The position numbers and the translations under genes were made by a program. 36,544 bases of DNA from a virus. The stretch lies in IMG/VR virus record IMGVR_UViG_3300017730_000034, positions 1 to 36,544 of that record; one strand, 5' to 3'. The notes under the pieces are model-generated. The model was not told where the DNA came from, did not search any database, and saw only the letters and a list, made by a program, of their open reading frames with translations. Position 1 is the first letter of the stretch; the number at the start of each line of letters is the position of its first letter. This document shows, in pieces, positions 1 to 5,773 of the stretch.

Positions 1-134
1 CACATATTGAGGGTACCATAGTAAATCGAGTATACCGCCAAGTGATGTTGCTTGGGAATCAACTTGATGATGTTCGCAATCTCTTCACCGTTTAGGGTAG
101 CGAAGAAACCGTTCTTTGGAATTGGGTTGCTCAT
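1..134 (-). CDS. Unknown small protein, N-terminal part
   Basis: The frame opens at ATG 134 with MSNPIPKNGFFATLNGEEI and runs off the left edge after 44 codons. An AAGGAAAGG ribosome-binding site lies upstream, and a promoter with TTGACG and TTTAAT lies at 166-194. I do not recognise the family. The visible part is soluble, with no signal peptide or membrane segment. The clean start signals make it a real gene, but its length and function cannot be seen. Confidence 0.7.
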   Translation of the reverse strand, partial: MSNPIPKNGFFATLNGEEIANIIKLIPKQHHLAVYSIYYGTLNM

Positions 135-165
135 ATTGTTTTTTCCTTTCCTTCAGTGTGTAACC

Positions 166-194
166 ATTAAACCATACTGAATTGGATTCGTCAA
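166..194 (-). promoter_or_regulatory. Sigma70-type promoter for the gene at 1-134
   Basis: On the minus strand, -35 TTGACG (189-194) and -10 TTTAAT (166-171) are separated by exactly 17 bp. The -10 is preceded by ATGG and followed by GG, as at the 1382 and 2234 promoters. Confidence 0.75.
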
Positions 195-213
195 CAACAA
201 TCGTACAAACCTT

Positions 214-330
214 TTAATTACAAACACTTAGCATACTATAAAGCATTCCAATATATACCAGTGATAGCGCTATCCCTAATAGGGTGTCTCCTACTGTTAT
301 TTTGTACTGATTCAACACTGTATCATTCAT
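214..330 (-). CDS. Membrane microprotein, 38 aa
   Basis: ATG 330 overlaps the stop of the preceding gene as ATGA. The product starts MNDTVLNQYKITVGDTLLG, followed by one hydrophobic segment (about residues 17-36, LLGIALSLVYIGMLYSML). An AAGGGG stretch about 11 nt upstream may be the ribosome-binding site. It is the last of three overlapping genes (419-643, 327-422, 214-330). The family is unknown. Translational coupling and a clear membrane span support it; length alone would not. Confidence 0.5.
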   Translation of the reverse strand: MNDTVLNQYKITVGDTLLGIALSLVYIGMLYSMLSVCN

Positions 331-422
331 ACCCCGAACCCCTTACAGAAAACATTCCAGATGATCCATCCAGATCCAAACCCCATTATACTAACGAGCG
401 TATAGAGCAACATGACTCTCAT
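327..422 (-). CDS. Membrane microprotein, 31 aa
   Basis: ATG 422 overlaps the stop of the upstream gene as ATGA, and its own stop overlaps the next start at 330. The peptide begins MRVMLLYTLVSIMGFGSGWI and is hydrophobic almost throughout, so it is a probable single-span inner-membrane peptide. An alternative start is ATG 413. Function is unknown. The tight double overlap is the main support. Confidence 0.45.
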   Translation of the reverse strand: MRVMLLYTLVSIMGFGSGWIIWNVFCKGFGV

Positions 423-643
423 ATAGTAACCTTATCTAAATCTGCCTCATTGTGTAAGGCGATTAGTGCACGTGAACATCGGGACTTTGCTGTGGATAGT
501 TCCAACTCGTGCAATACGAAGATGGCTTCCGTTACCGTCCCGACGATGCACGTGTATTTTTCATCCTGTGCTTTTATTAACGCTAAGTGTGGACCCCATT
601 CTACCCCCCACGTCACGTCGTCGTATTGTTCCCATGTTAACAT
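419..643 (-). CDS. Unknown small soluble protein, 74 aa
   Basis: The product begins MLTWEQYDDVTWGVEWGPHL and is acidic, with no membrane segment. It is transcribed from the promoter at 785-813 after a leader of roughly 135 nt. No strong ribosome-binding site precedes ATG 643, which is unusual here. A longer plus-strand frame (261-686) overlaps it but lacks start signals. The family is unknown. Confidence 0.65.
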   Translation of the reverse strand: MLTWEQYDDVTWGVEWGPHLALIKAQDEKYTCIVGTVTEAIFVLHELELSTAKSRCSRALIALHNEADLDKVTI

Positions 644-784
644 TATGTCGTTTTGCGTGCTTTTTCTAACGGTGTCGGGTAGTTAGTTTGCTAACGTGCT
701 CGGGTTAAGTACCACCCTTTTACACCGCTTACCACTCTTTACCCCTTAGAAACACTCAACCCCTTTACTCTTTATTACCTATAC

Positions 785-813
785 ACTATACCACACTCAT
801 TACACATACGCAA
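785..813 (-). promoter_or_regulatory. Sigma70-type promoter for the 419-643 gene cluster
   Basis: Minus-strand -35 TTGCGT (808-813) and -10 TATAGT (785-790) have a 17-bp spacer. The -35 overlaps the first hairpin of the T-tract array. Confidence 0.6.
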
Positions 814-960
814 GCGTTTTGTGTGTTTTTTCTGCGTGCCCTGTGTTTTTTTTATTTAAGGACCATCCCTTATACGCATGTGTACCTTTCATGCTTTGTG
901 TTTTTTTTATATCTTATACATATGTGCTATGACGCCAGCACTCTGCGCTGTGTTTTTTTT
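803..960 (+). repeat. Tandem hairpin plus TGTG-T(6-8) units, terminator-like on the plus strand
   Basis: TGTG followed by a T run occurs at 822-831 (T6), 842-853 (T8), 897-908 (T8) and 949-960 (T8). The last three start 55 and 52 bp apart. Hairpins precede three of them: ACG-CAAG-CGT with CACA/TGTG flanks (803-823), GCATG/CATGC with a 9-nt loop (876-894), and CAGC/GCTG (936-950). They resemble intrinsic terminators read left to right, although all neighbouring genes are on the other strand. Phased A-tract bending or an origin are alternatives. Confidence 0.5.
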
Positions 961-973
961 CTGTTTGTAACTG

Positions 974-1045
974 CTATCGCTTCTTGCGTCGTGTAGTCTT
1001 AGACCATGCTTTAGCGACTGAGGTTTTCTTTGCTTTCCTTGCCAT
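974..1045 (-). CDS. Very basic 23-aa peptide
   Basis: ATG 1045 gives MARKAKKTSVAKAWSKTTRR, then KKR and a stop: about half Lys/Arg. A GAGGATAAAG ribosome-binding region precedes the ATG, starting at the end of the gene at 1052. It is likely to bind nucleic acid or a nucleoprotein, by composition only. It is the last gene before the hairpin array. Confidence 0.55.
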   Translation of the reverse strand: MARKAKKTSVAKAWSKTTRRKKR

Positions 1046-1051
1046 ATAACT

Positions 1052-1330
1052 TTATCCTCTAACGTTACGAATAGTCTTACCATCAGCGATCAAGTCTGCT
1101 GCACTACATACCCTACCAACATGGCATGATGTCGTTTGAGACTTGAACCCATACTCTGTACCTGAACGATATTCGAATGCTACCTTGTGTCCGTTCTCGA
1201 TGGTATCTCCTATGCACAGATTGTATGAATAGATCTTGATACCATCAGTCCAGAAGTTACCCGTATGTGAAGATGCTCTCTGTCCAATTGACCATAGTCT
1301 AGGAATCTCGGTGTTTGAATACTTGCTCAT
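1052..1330 (-). CDS. Conserved phage protein of unknown function, 92 aa
   Basis: Begins MSKYSNTEIPRLWSIGQRAS and contains SHTGNFWTDG and YSYNLCIGDT stretches that I recall from unknown proteins of marine T4-like phages. It has no membrane segment. It is the first gene after the promoter at 1382-1410, following a leader of about 50 nt, and is followed directly by the 23-aa basic peptide. Function is unknown. Confidence 0.8.
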   Translation of the reverse strand: MSKYSNTEIPRLWSIGQRASSHTGNFWTDGIKIYSYNLCIGDTIENGHKVAFEYRSGTEYGFKSQTTSCHVGRVCSAADLIADGKTIRNVRG

Positions 1331-1381
1331 ACTGTAACCCTTTCAAGGTTTTATTTTATTGTTCTCTCAACTTCTGTATCC

Positions 1382-1410
1382 ATTAAACCACAATGGATTC
1401 TAAATGTCAA
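1382..1410 (-). promoter_or_regulatory. Sigma70-type promoter for 1052-1330
   Basis: TTGACA (1405-1410), 17-bp spacer, TTTAAT (1382-1387), preceded by TGTGG: close to consensus. Confidence 0.8.
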
Positions 1411-1425
1411 ATGTTTTTTTGATTC

Positions 1426-1671
1426 TTAAACAATATCAACATCTTGCACTGTTGAATCACCTACAATGGTATTCCAATTGAATGTTCGGAATCCCTTGTT
1501 ATCAAGATCCCATACCAACTCTTGACCCTGGTTCAACTTGCGTGCTTTGGCAGGATTCTTGATCTTACCATCCAAGAACGTGCTGGGTAGATCATCGATG
1601 CGAACAAAGTTCATTGTCCGATTGTCTCCGGTGTTCTTGGTGTAGGTTGCGTTGTAACTCTTTACTCTCAT
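1426..1671 (-). CDS. Possible WYL_2/DUF2693-like small protein, 81 aa
   Basis: Starts MRVKSYNATYTKNTGDNRTM and ends near FRTFNWNTIVGD. The 'RTFNW' segment after a basic middle resembles the small Sm/SH3-like phage family once called DUF2693. That match is from memory and is tentative. It is transcribed alone from the promoter at 1719-1747. An alternative is another unrelated phage early protein. Confidence 0.75.
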   Translation of the reverse strand: MRVKSYNATYTKNTGDNRTMNFVRIDDLPSTFLDGKIKNPAKARKLNQGQELVWDLDNKGFRTFNWNTIVGDSTVQDVDIV

Positions 1672-1718
1672 GTTTTTACCCTTTCAAGGTATTGTGTCGT
1701 TTCCGACGTTGTTTTAAC

Positions 1719-1747
1719 ATTATTGCAAACCATTTTGCAATTGTCAA
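1719..1747 (-). promoter_or_regulatory. Sigma70-type promoter with inverted-repeat operator candidate
   Basis: TTGACA (1742-1747), 17-bp spacer, AATAAT (1719-1724). The spacer carries the inverted repeat TTGCAAA-CCAT-TTTGCAA (1723-1740), which a repressor dimer could occupy. Confidence 0.75.
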
Positions 1748-1781
1748 ATCTTTATTAATCTTTCTTATTTCTTCAATGAAA

Positions 1782-1982
1782 TCAACAATTTGCAACCTCA
1801 CTCCATCCAAGGTGGGGTCTATCATGCACATCTACCAACCAATCGTCAATATCTGTATCCTCTATATCCTCGGGTACCGCCACAATCTGGTTCTCATCAT
1901 AAGACCCTGATAAGAACGGGTGGAGATCCTGATCTGGTACCTCCGAATCCACATCCCAATATACCATGATTTTCTTTCTCAT
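1782..1982 (-). CDS. Unknown acidic protein, 66 aa
   Basis: Starts MRKKIMVYWDVDSEVPDQDL, and the rest is rich in Asp and Glu (VAVPEDIEDTDIDDWLVD). A GAGAGGGATACAGC region precedes ATG 1982. It lies 13 nt after 1996-2205 and shares the promoter at 2234. A short acidic phage protein could mimic DNA or bind a host enzyme, but no motif shows this. Confidence 0.7.
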   Translation of the reverse strand: MRKKIMVYWDVDSEVPDQDLHPFLSGSYDENQIVAVPEDIEDTDIDDWLVDVHDRPHLGWSEVANC

Positions 1983-1995
1983 GCTGTATCCCTCT

Positions 1996-2205
1996 CTATG
2001 GTAAACACTCCATAATGTTCACTGTCTTGATGCGCTTAATCATCGCTTCACCTAAAATCATCTCTATCTGTCGATGCGGGATTGTACCCTGGACATCATC
2101 CCATAGATCCGACACTGGTTGCGGGTTGCCTGAACATCCCAATTCTGTTAGTCTAGCGTTAAACTCTCTTGCCAATACGTTGCTCAACTCTTTATACTGA
2201 CTCAT
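1996..2205 (-). CDS. Unknown protein, 69 aa
   Basis: Starts MSQYKELSNVLAREFNARLT; mostly helical in appearance, no membrane segment, no known motif. It is the first gene of the two-gene operon driven from 2234-2262, with an AAGGAAAAA ribosome-binding region before ATG 2205. Confidence 0.7.
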   Translation of the reverse strand: MSQYKELSNVLAREFNARLTELGCSGNPQPVSDLWDDVQGTIPHRQIEMILGEAMIKRIKTVNIMECLP

Positions 2206-2233
2206 GATTTTTCCTTCGCTTCATTGTGTAAAC

Positions 2234-2262
2234 ATTAAACCATATCAATTCCAATAAGTCAA
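2234..2262 (-). promoter_or_regulatory. Sigma70-type promoter for 1782-2205
   Basis: TTGACT (2257-2262), 17-bp spacer, TTTAAT (2234-2239). The transcribed start resembles that at the 166 promoter. Confidence 0.75.
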
Positions 2263-2300
2263 AACTTTTTTTAACTTTCTTTAATCTTCAATGATTTCAA

Positions 2301-2546
2301 TTACTTAGCATACTTCAACTCGTGCCTATAGTACATACGGTTCGCCTCATATTCCGCCTCCAAACTGGGGACGTTGACCCACTGAACCTGATACATATTT
2401 GCCCACGTACCGTTATCCTTTTGGTATCCTGGTTTGCGAGTGACCATGCCAATCCACTTGTTTATGTCTGACCATGACCCCAACCACTCATTTTTTTTGT
2501 TTTGAGCGGATAACTTTACTATAGCACCGATAGGTATACTCTTCAT
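2301..2546 (-). CDS. Barrel-like (SH3/KOW-like) small protein, 81 aa
   Basis: Begins MKSIPIGAIVKLSAQNKKNE and ends YYRHELKYAK. The pattern 'P-x-G-x-h-V-K' at the N-terminus, a central 'WIGMVTRK' turn and a 'YQVQWVN' strand matches the small beta-barrel layout seen many times in this window. It is the third gene of a cluster (2779, 2550, 2301) with 3-4 nt gaps. Function is unknown. Confidence 0.7.
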   Translation of the reverse strand: MKSIPIGAIVKLSAQNKKNEWLGSWSDINKWIGMVTRKPGYQKDNGTWANMYQVQWVNVPSLEAEYEANRMYYRHELKYAK

Positions 2547-2549
2547 CGT

Positions 2550-2774
2550 TTACCCTTCTTTACATATCATTGACTCGAAGCAATGCTCGTATGTGATATA
2601 GGTGCACGTCCTAACTGTTAACACCTCGCCATTGTCGAACTCTGCTGTCACTGGTTCATCGCAAACCATCTCTTTATCATCTGAGCATTCAACCGTGGTG
2701 GTGCAGTCTTTACCCTCATCATCACCACATGCTGTCATCGCCATGATCAGTGCTAGTGTCACTACCTTAAACAT
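2550..2774 (-). CDS. Small Cys-rich lipoprotein, 74 aa
   Basis: The start MFKVVTLALIMAMTACGDDE is a lipoprotein signal peptide with the lipobox MTAC (Cys16). The mature part is acidic and holds several further Cys residues (CTTTVEC, CDEP, CTY, CFESMIC), suggesting disulfides in the periplasm. Asp after Cys16 would favour inner-membrane retention in E. coli. Phage lipoproteins of this size often block superinfection; that role is inferred here, not shown. Confidence 0.75.
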   Translation of the reverse strand: MFKVVTLALIMAMTACGDDEGKDCTTTVECSDDKEMVCDEPVTAEFDNGEVLTVRTCTYITYEHCFESMICKEG

Positions 2775-2778
2775 CCTG

Positions 2779-2997
2779 TTACCTTTCCACTACTCTTGGT
2801 TTAGGTCCACCAGTCACAACCAACTTTGTGATATGGCACGCTAACCCCTCATCGGTTGCCCGTTTTAAATCCATCAATCGGCACCTTGCCAACACTTCCC
2901 TTGACTCTTTAGAGTTCAATCCCAAGTCTTCTAGTGCATCATGCACCGCACCTTGAATTGCATTCAGTACGAATACGTGATCGAAGTTACAAATCAT
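2779..2997 (-). CDS. Unknown protein, 72 aa
   Basis: Starts MICNFDHVFVLNAIQGAVHD; helical, with 'LGLNSKESREVLARCRL' in the middle. First gene after the strong promoter at 3028-3056. No membrane segment or recognised motif. Confidence 0.7.
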   Translation of the reverse strand: MICNFDHVFVLNAIQGAVHDALEDLGLNSKESREVLARCRLMDLKRATDEGLACHITKLVVTGGPKPRVVER

Positions 2998-3027
2998 TAT
3001 CTTTCTCCTTCATTGTTTATGCTTTGC

Positions 3028-3056
3028 ATTGTATCAAAGAAAAAAAATTCCGTCAA
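3028..3056 (-). promoter_or_regulatory. Sigma70-type promoter for 2301-2997
   Basis: TTGACG (3051-3056), 17-bp spacer, TACAAT (3028-3033). Its upstream half lies in the 33-bp repeat at 3038-3070. Confidence 0.8.
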
Positions 3057-3070
3057 GAAAAATCGTGAAT
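3038..3070. repeat. 33-bp direct repeat, copy 1
   Basis: Identical to 4057-4089. It contains the A8 tract of the spacer, the -35 box and about 14 bp upstream of it. A duplicated promoter module. Confidence 0.85.
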
Positions 3071-3083
3071 ACACAACGATTTT
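3059..3083 (-). terminator. AT-rich hairpin, weak terminator candidate
   Basis: Read on the minus strand, AAAATCGT and ACGATTTT (8 bp, 9-nt loop) are followed by TCTT, 14 nt after the stop of the gene at 3097. Its 3' end touches the -35 box of the next promoter. Confidence 0.35.
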
Positions 3084-3096
3084 GAATAGTTAGCGG

Positions 3097-3369
3097 TTAA
3101 TCACGTAGATTGTATTCGCTCGGTAAACCACTATTGTATCTGTTTACCACCTTCTGTATGTCTGAAGGCGTGAGGTGACTACCCCACTCTCCGTATATCT
3201 CACCCCAATCTTCTATCTTACCGACACCGTTACACTTAAACATCATGATCTCTGGATTCGTAGGGTTCATTGCTGTACTGTATGATACCAACACGTGTTG
3301 CCCTGTAACCGCATCCTTGTAAACCATCTTAGAATGCGTGATCGGGAAATGGGGTCGTAAACTAGGCAT
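3097..3369 (-). CDS. Unknown protein, 90 aa
   Basis: Starts MPSLRPHFPITHSKMVYKDA. Soluble; the C-terminal half (HLTPSDIQKVVNRYNSGLPS) looks like a short helical domain. ATG 3369 lies inside the end of the upstream gene (8-nt overlap). It is the last gene of the operon from the 4047 promoter. Function unknown. Confidence 0.75.
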   Translation of the reverse strand: MPSLRPHFPITHSKMVYKDAVTGQHVLVSYSTAMNPTNPEIMMFKCNGVGKIEDWGEIYGEWGSHLTPSDIQKVVNRYNSGLPSEYNLRD

Positions 3370-3541
3370 TTAATTCTCTCCGTTCAATCAAGCGATAATT
3401 ACCGCCTTCGTTTTCTCTGTACTCTTTAAGGTTCTGGCGTACTTCACGGTACGATTCACTGGCGAAGAGATCTTCCCACCCATGACCGTACCCGTAATTG
3501 CCCTGTAGTACGTGTAGATACTGATATTTATTCTTGCTCAT
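3362..3541 (-). CDS. Conserved phage protein, 59 aa
   Basis: ATG 3541 gives MSKNKYQYLHVLQGNYGYGH, then 'GWEDLFASESYREVRQNLKE' and 'YRENEGGNYRLIERR'. I remember this pattern (LQGxYGxGWEDL...YRENExG..R.I.RR) as a very common small protein of tailed phages, without known function. It overlaps its neighbours on both sides (13-14 nt at the start, 8 nt at the end), as expected in this operon. Confidence 0.85.
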   Translation of the reverse strand: MSKNKYQYLHVLQGNYGYGHGWEDLFASESYREVRQNLKEYRENEGGNYRLIERRELNA

Positions 3542-3719
3542 CTTGCACCTCCTCGATTGAATCGTAATCTATCTCACCTGGATCAGAGCAACATTCCCAC
3601 TCTGACCATTTATCGTAATGCGCTGCGGCCGCTAGTTCATACGCATCGTCTTGTGTCTCAGCGTCAACCTCGATATATTGCACGTGCTCTGCAAATCTTC
3701 TTACCATAAATTTAGGCAT
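3528..3719 (-). CDS. Unknown acidic protein, 63 aa
   Basis: Starts MPKFMVRRFAEHVQYIEVDA with 'ETQDDAYELAAAAHYDKW', a pattern typical of small phage proteins with one beta hairpin and a helix. Very acidic C-terminus (DYDSIEEVQDEQE). Overlaps both neighbours in the 4047 operon. Function unknown. Confidence 0.75.
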   Translation of the reverse strand: MPKFMVRRFAEHVQYIEVDAETQDDAYELAAAAHYDKWSEWECCSDPGEIDYDSIEEVQDEQE

Positions 3720-4020
3720 CCTCCACTTTCCTTATATCATTCGAGTTTGTAATCTTTCTCAACCAAGCGTGATTCACATGCACAATGTCGTGACCTGTAT
3801 CTGTAAAGAAGATGCACTTGGAGCACCCGCCTTCTTCAATGTGATTTAGCGTTACGAGTGTACCTGACTCAGATATGAACGTGTCAGTCTTCTTGCTGAG
3901 CCGCACCACATATCCAACTTTGCCATGCTCAGTAATCTTGTCGGAATCTGGTCCGTCGTAACTTGTCGTATCCCAGCACTGGATCATATCGCCTGGTGTT
4001 GGTCGCCATGGTTCTTGCAT
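3712..4020 (-). CDS. Barrel-like (SH3/KOW-like) protein, 102 aa
   Basis: Starts MQEPWRPTPGDMIQCWDTTS. 'TPGDMIQCW' corresponds to the 'VGDLVR' strand of the family centred at 8-10 kb, followed by 'GKVGYVVRLSKK' and a C-terminal 'HVNHAWLRKI'. Larger than most paralogues. First gene of the operon driven from 4047-4075. Function unknown. Confidence 0.7.
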   Translation of the reverse strand: MQEPWRPTPGDMIQCWDTTSYDGPDSDKITEHGKVGYVVRLSKKTDTFISESGTLVTLNHIEEGGCSKCIFFTDTGHDIVHVNHAWLRKITNSNDIRKVEDA

Positions 4021-4046
4021 GTTTTCTCCTTCGTTTCTATGTTTCT

Positions 4047-4075
4047 ATTAAAGCATAGAAAAAAAATTCCGTCAA
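4047..4075 (-). promoter_or_regulatory. Sigma70-type promoter for 3097-4020
   Basis: TTGACG (4070-4075), 17-bp spacer, TTTAAT (4047-4052). The first transcribed bases (AATAGAAACATA) match those at the 8060 and 9638 promoters. Confidence 0.8.
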
Positions 4076-4089
4076 GAAAAATCGTGAAT
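4057..4089. repeat. 33-bp direct repeat, copy 2
   Basis: Identical to 3038-3070 and in the same position relative to the promoter. Confidence 0.85.
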
Positions 4090-4100
4090 TGCCAATAAAA

Positions 4101-4295
4101 TCAAAAGGTTGAACGAGGTGACATATGCTTACGAAACTCCATGTGTACACCAACGCCATGATTAAATGTCTCAATAACATCCATATGAATATCGGTGCAT
4201 ACTTCCCTAGTCTCCTCTACTGACGCATCCATGTGATATAATGTGTCCGTAACTGTTCTCATGATGGCAGTCTGTAATGCTGCCTGGATCTCCAT
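4101..4295 (-). CDS. Unknown protein, 64 aa
   Basis: I chose ATG 4295 (MEIQAALQTAIMRTVTDTLY) because GAAGG lies 7 nt before it. A TTG at 4322 overlapping the previous stop would add nine residues. The product is one or two helices rich in Glu, Met and His, with no membrane span. Last gene of the 4503 operon. Confidence 0.65.
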   Translation of the reverse strand: MEIQAALQTAIMRTVTDTLYHMDASVEETREVCTDIHMDVIETFNHGVGVHMEFRKHMSPRSTF

Positions 4296-4318
4296 GAGTC
4301 TACCTTCTTTGTTGCTCG

Positions 4319-4501
4319 TCAATTTACACTCCCGTGGTTATGTTTCGCTATTAAAGATGCTCTTATATAACTACCGTTATATTGCGCTATTTCACTATCT
4401 GCACTCATGCACCTATAGTACCCACTATATATTCCTTCTGACAATACCAACCACACCTTCTTATCTGACAAGAAGGCCTGTCCTGATTTTATGTATACCA
4501 T
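4319..4501 (-). CDS. Unknown protein, 60 aa, possibly barrel-like
   Basis: Starts MVYIKSGQAFLSDKKVWLVL. Alternating hydrophobic strands (VWLVLSEG, YYRCMSAD, SYIRASLI) suggest a small beta fold. ATG 4501 directly follows the stop of the VWA protein at 4503, so it is likely co-translated. Function unknown. Confidence 0.65.
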   Translation of the reverse strand: MVYIKSGQAFLSDKKVWLVLSEGIYSGYYRCMSADSEIAQYNGSYIRASLIAKHNHGSVN

Positions 4502-4502
4502 G

Positions 4503-5714
4503 TTAATCTACCTCGACAACTCTCTCGTTAGTTTCAAAATACCCAGCAGAGGCGAACTCTTTCGTTGTCATCCACAATCTCTGACAGTTGCTTGGTTTTG
4601 GTTTAGGGGCACACATATCCGTCAAGACGATGTGACCATCGAAGTTGCCCTTGTTGACATAGTCCGTAGGCGCATCAAAACAGGTGCCACCAGATAAGAC
4701 CCTCTCAACGTTACGGGATTGACCTTTCTTCCATACATAAACCTTGTCCTCGTCCACTCTCGTGTCAAAGGGTATCACAGTGAATGATGCAACTTCTGAC
4801 AGTTTGTTCAACTCTGCAAAGAACTTCGATAACATAGTATCCGAAACCGAACCTGACTGATCTATACTTATTGCAACGTTGGCAACTCTCTTGGACTTGC
4901 GCCCCGCATGTATGTAGGGGTACCTACGATTGAGGCGACGAATCGTACTCGTCTTGTTCGCACGTTGTGATGCCTTGACAAAATATCTTAAAACCTTACG
5001 CCAGTCAACCTTAGTCTTGATGCTATCAAGTATCTGCTTCTTGACCGACGAGGATACACTTCCCCAAGATCCTGACTTGGATGACTCTTCTGATGCCTGC
5101 CTGACAATATCTTTAAGTCGCTCACTTGCTATCTCCTTCACTTCCTGTGGGCAATCACCCCACCCACTGTGATCATCTAAAGTTTCATCACTGTTACCTG
5201 CACCTTGCTGACCACCCTCCTGGTCTTCGTCCGGTGTACCCTTGCCACTAGAGTTTTTGTCTAGGGTATCTTTAATCGCTGCGACATACCACTCAGCGGA
5301 CTGTCCACGTGGCAGACTCTCAAATTTAGTACCCTTCTTGCCTGGCATTAACGCCATTTCTGGTAGTCCAGTAATGTGAGAGTTTATCGCTAAGTCAGTA
5401 GCAATATTCCACATTTTTGCACTCACGCTGGTATCTTGTTTGATCCACGGGGCACGATCTGTTACGTGCTTGAAAATAATGTGGTAAAATTCGTGCTTCA
5501 ATACAGCGGATCGCTCTGCGTCCGACAACTTCTCAAAGAAACCTGGATTGTAAAGCATTTCAAACTGTGCAGTTTCCTTGTTGACAGTAACACCCGCTGT
5601 AGGTATGCCATGCGATGCTCTCTTGTTAACACGGCGGGATATTGCTGCAAAGAACGGTTCCGACATTAACAGTCTAGCAGTATGAAAATTTAAGTCGAAC
5701 TCTGTCTCTGACAT
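4503..5714 (-). CDS. VWA-like protein with N-terminal metallopeptidase-like domain (DUF2201 type)
   Basis: 403 aa from ATG 5714, chosen because AAAGGAGG lies 6 nt upstream; an in-frame start 30 nt earlier has no such site. The N-terminal domain carries HEFYH at residues 74-78 and His83, a zincin-like HExxH motif. A low-complexity linker (about 155-185, Gly/Gln/Asp-rich) leads to a von Willebrand A-like domain with DQSGS (285-289), Thr344 in SGGTCFDAP and Asp366 in LTD, the expected metal-site residues. Such proteins pair with MoxR AAA+ ATPases, and the gene directly downstream of that ATPase (5774) fits. The pair may remodel or activate a protein complex; the substrate is unknown. Confidence 0.9.
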   Translation of the reverse strand: MSETEFDLNFHTARLLMSEPFFAAISRRVNKRASHGIPTAGVTVNKETAQFEMLYNPGFFEKLSDAERSAVLKHEFYHIIFKHVTDRAPWIKQDTSVSAKMWNIATDLAINSHITGLPEMALMPGKKGTKFESLPRGQSAEWYVAAIKDTLDKNSSGKGTPDEDQEGGQQGAGNSDETLDDHSGWGDCPQEVKEIASERLKDIVRQASEESSKSGSWGSVSSSVKKQILDSIKTKVDWRKVLRYFVKASQRANKTSTIRRLNRRYPYIHAGRKSKRVANVAISIDQSGSVSDTMLSKFFAELNKLSEVASFTVIPFDTRVDEDKVYVWKKGQSRNVERVLSGGTCFDAPTDYVNKGNFDGHIVLTDMCAPKPKPSNCQRLWMTTKEFASAGYFETNERVVEVD

Positions 5715-5742
5715 ATGTCGCCTCCTTTGAATCAATATAAAC

Positions 5743-5771
5743 ATTCTAAAACAAAAATTTCAAAAAGTCAA
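5743..5771 (-). promoter_or_regulatory. Sigma70-type promoter for 4101-5714
   Basis: TTGACT (5766-5771), 17-bp spacer, TAGAAT (5743-5748), squeezed between the ATPase stop and the VWA gene. Confidence 0.7.
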
Positions 5772-5773
5772 AT

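Larger units (their letters stand above)
644..973. other. 330-bp gene-free stretch: leader, promoter and hairpin/T-tract array
   Basis: No credible gene lies here. From right to left it holds three to four hairpin plus T-run units read on the plus strand (803-960), a minus-strand promoter (785-813), and a purine-rich minus-strand leader (644-784) with repeated AAGGGGT and TAAAGAGT words. The leader could bind ribosomes or be regulatory; I see no conserved riboswitch. Confidence 0.5.

Noticed and set aside
261-686. Plus-strand frame of 141 codons
   Set aside because: Covers three overlapping minus-strand genes with start signals; no ribosome-binding site of its own; composition is not protein-like.
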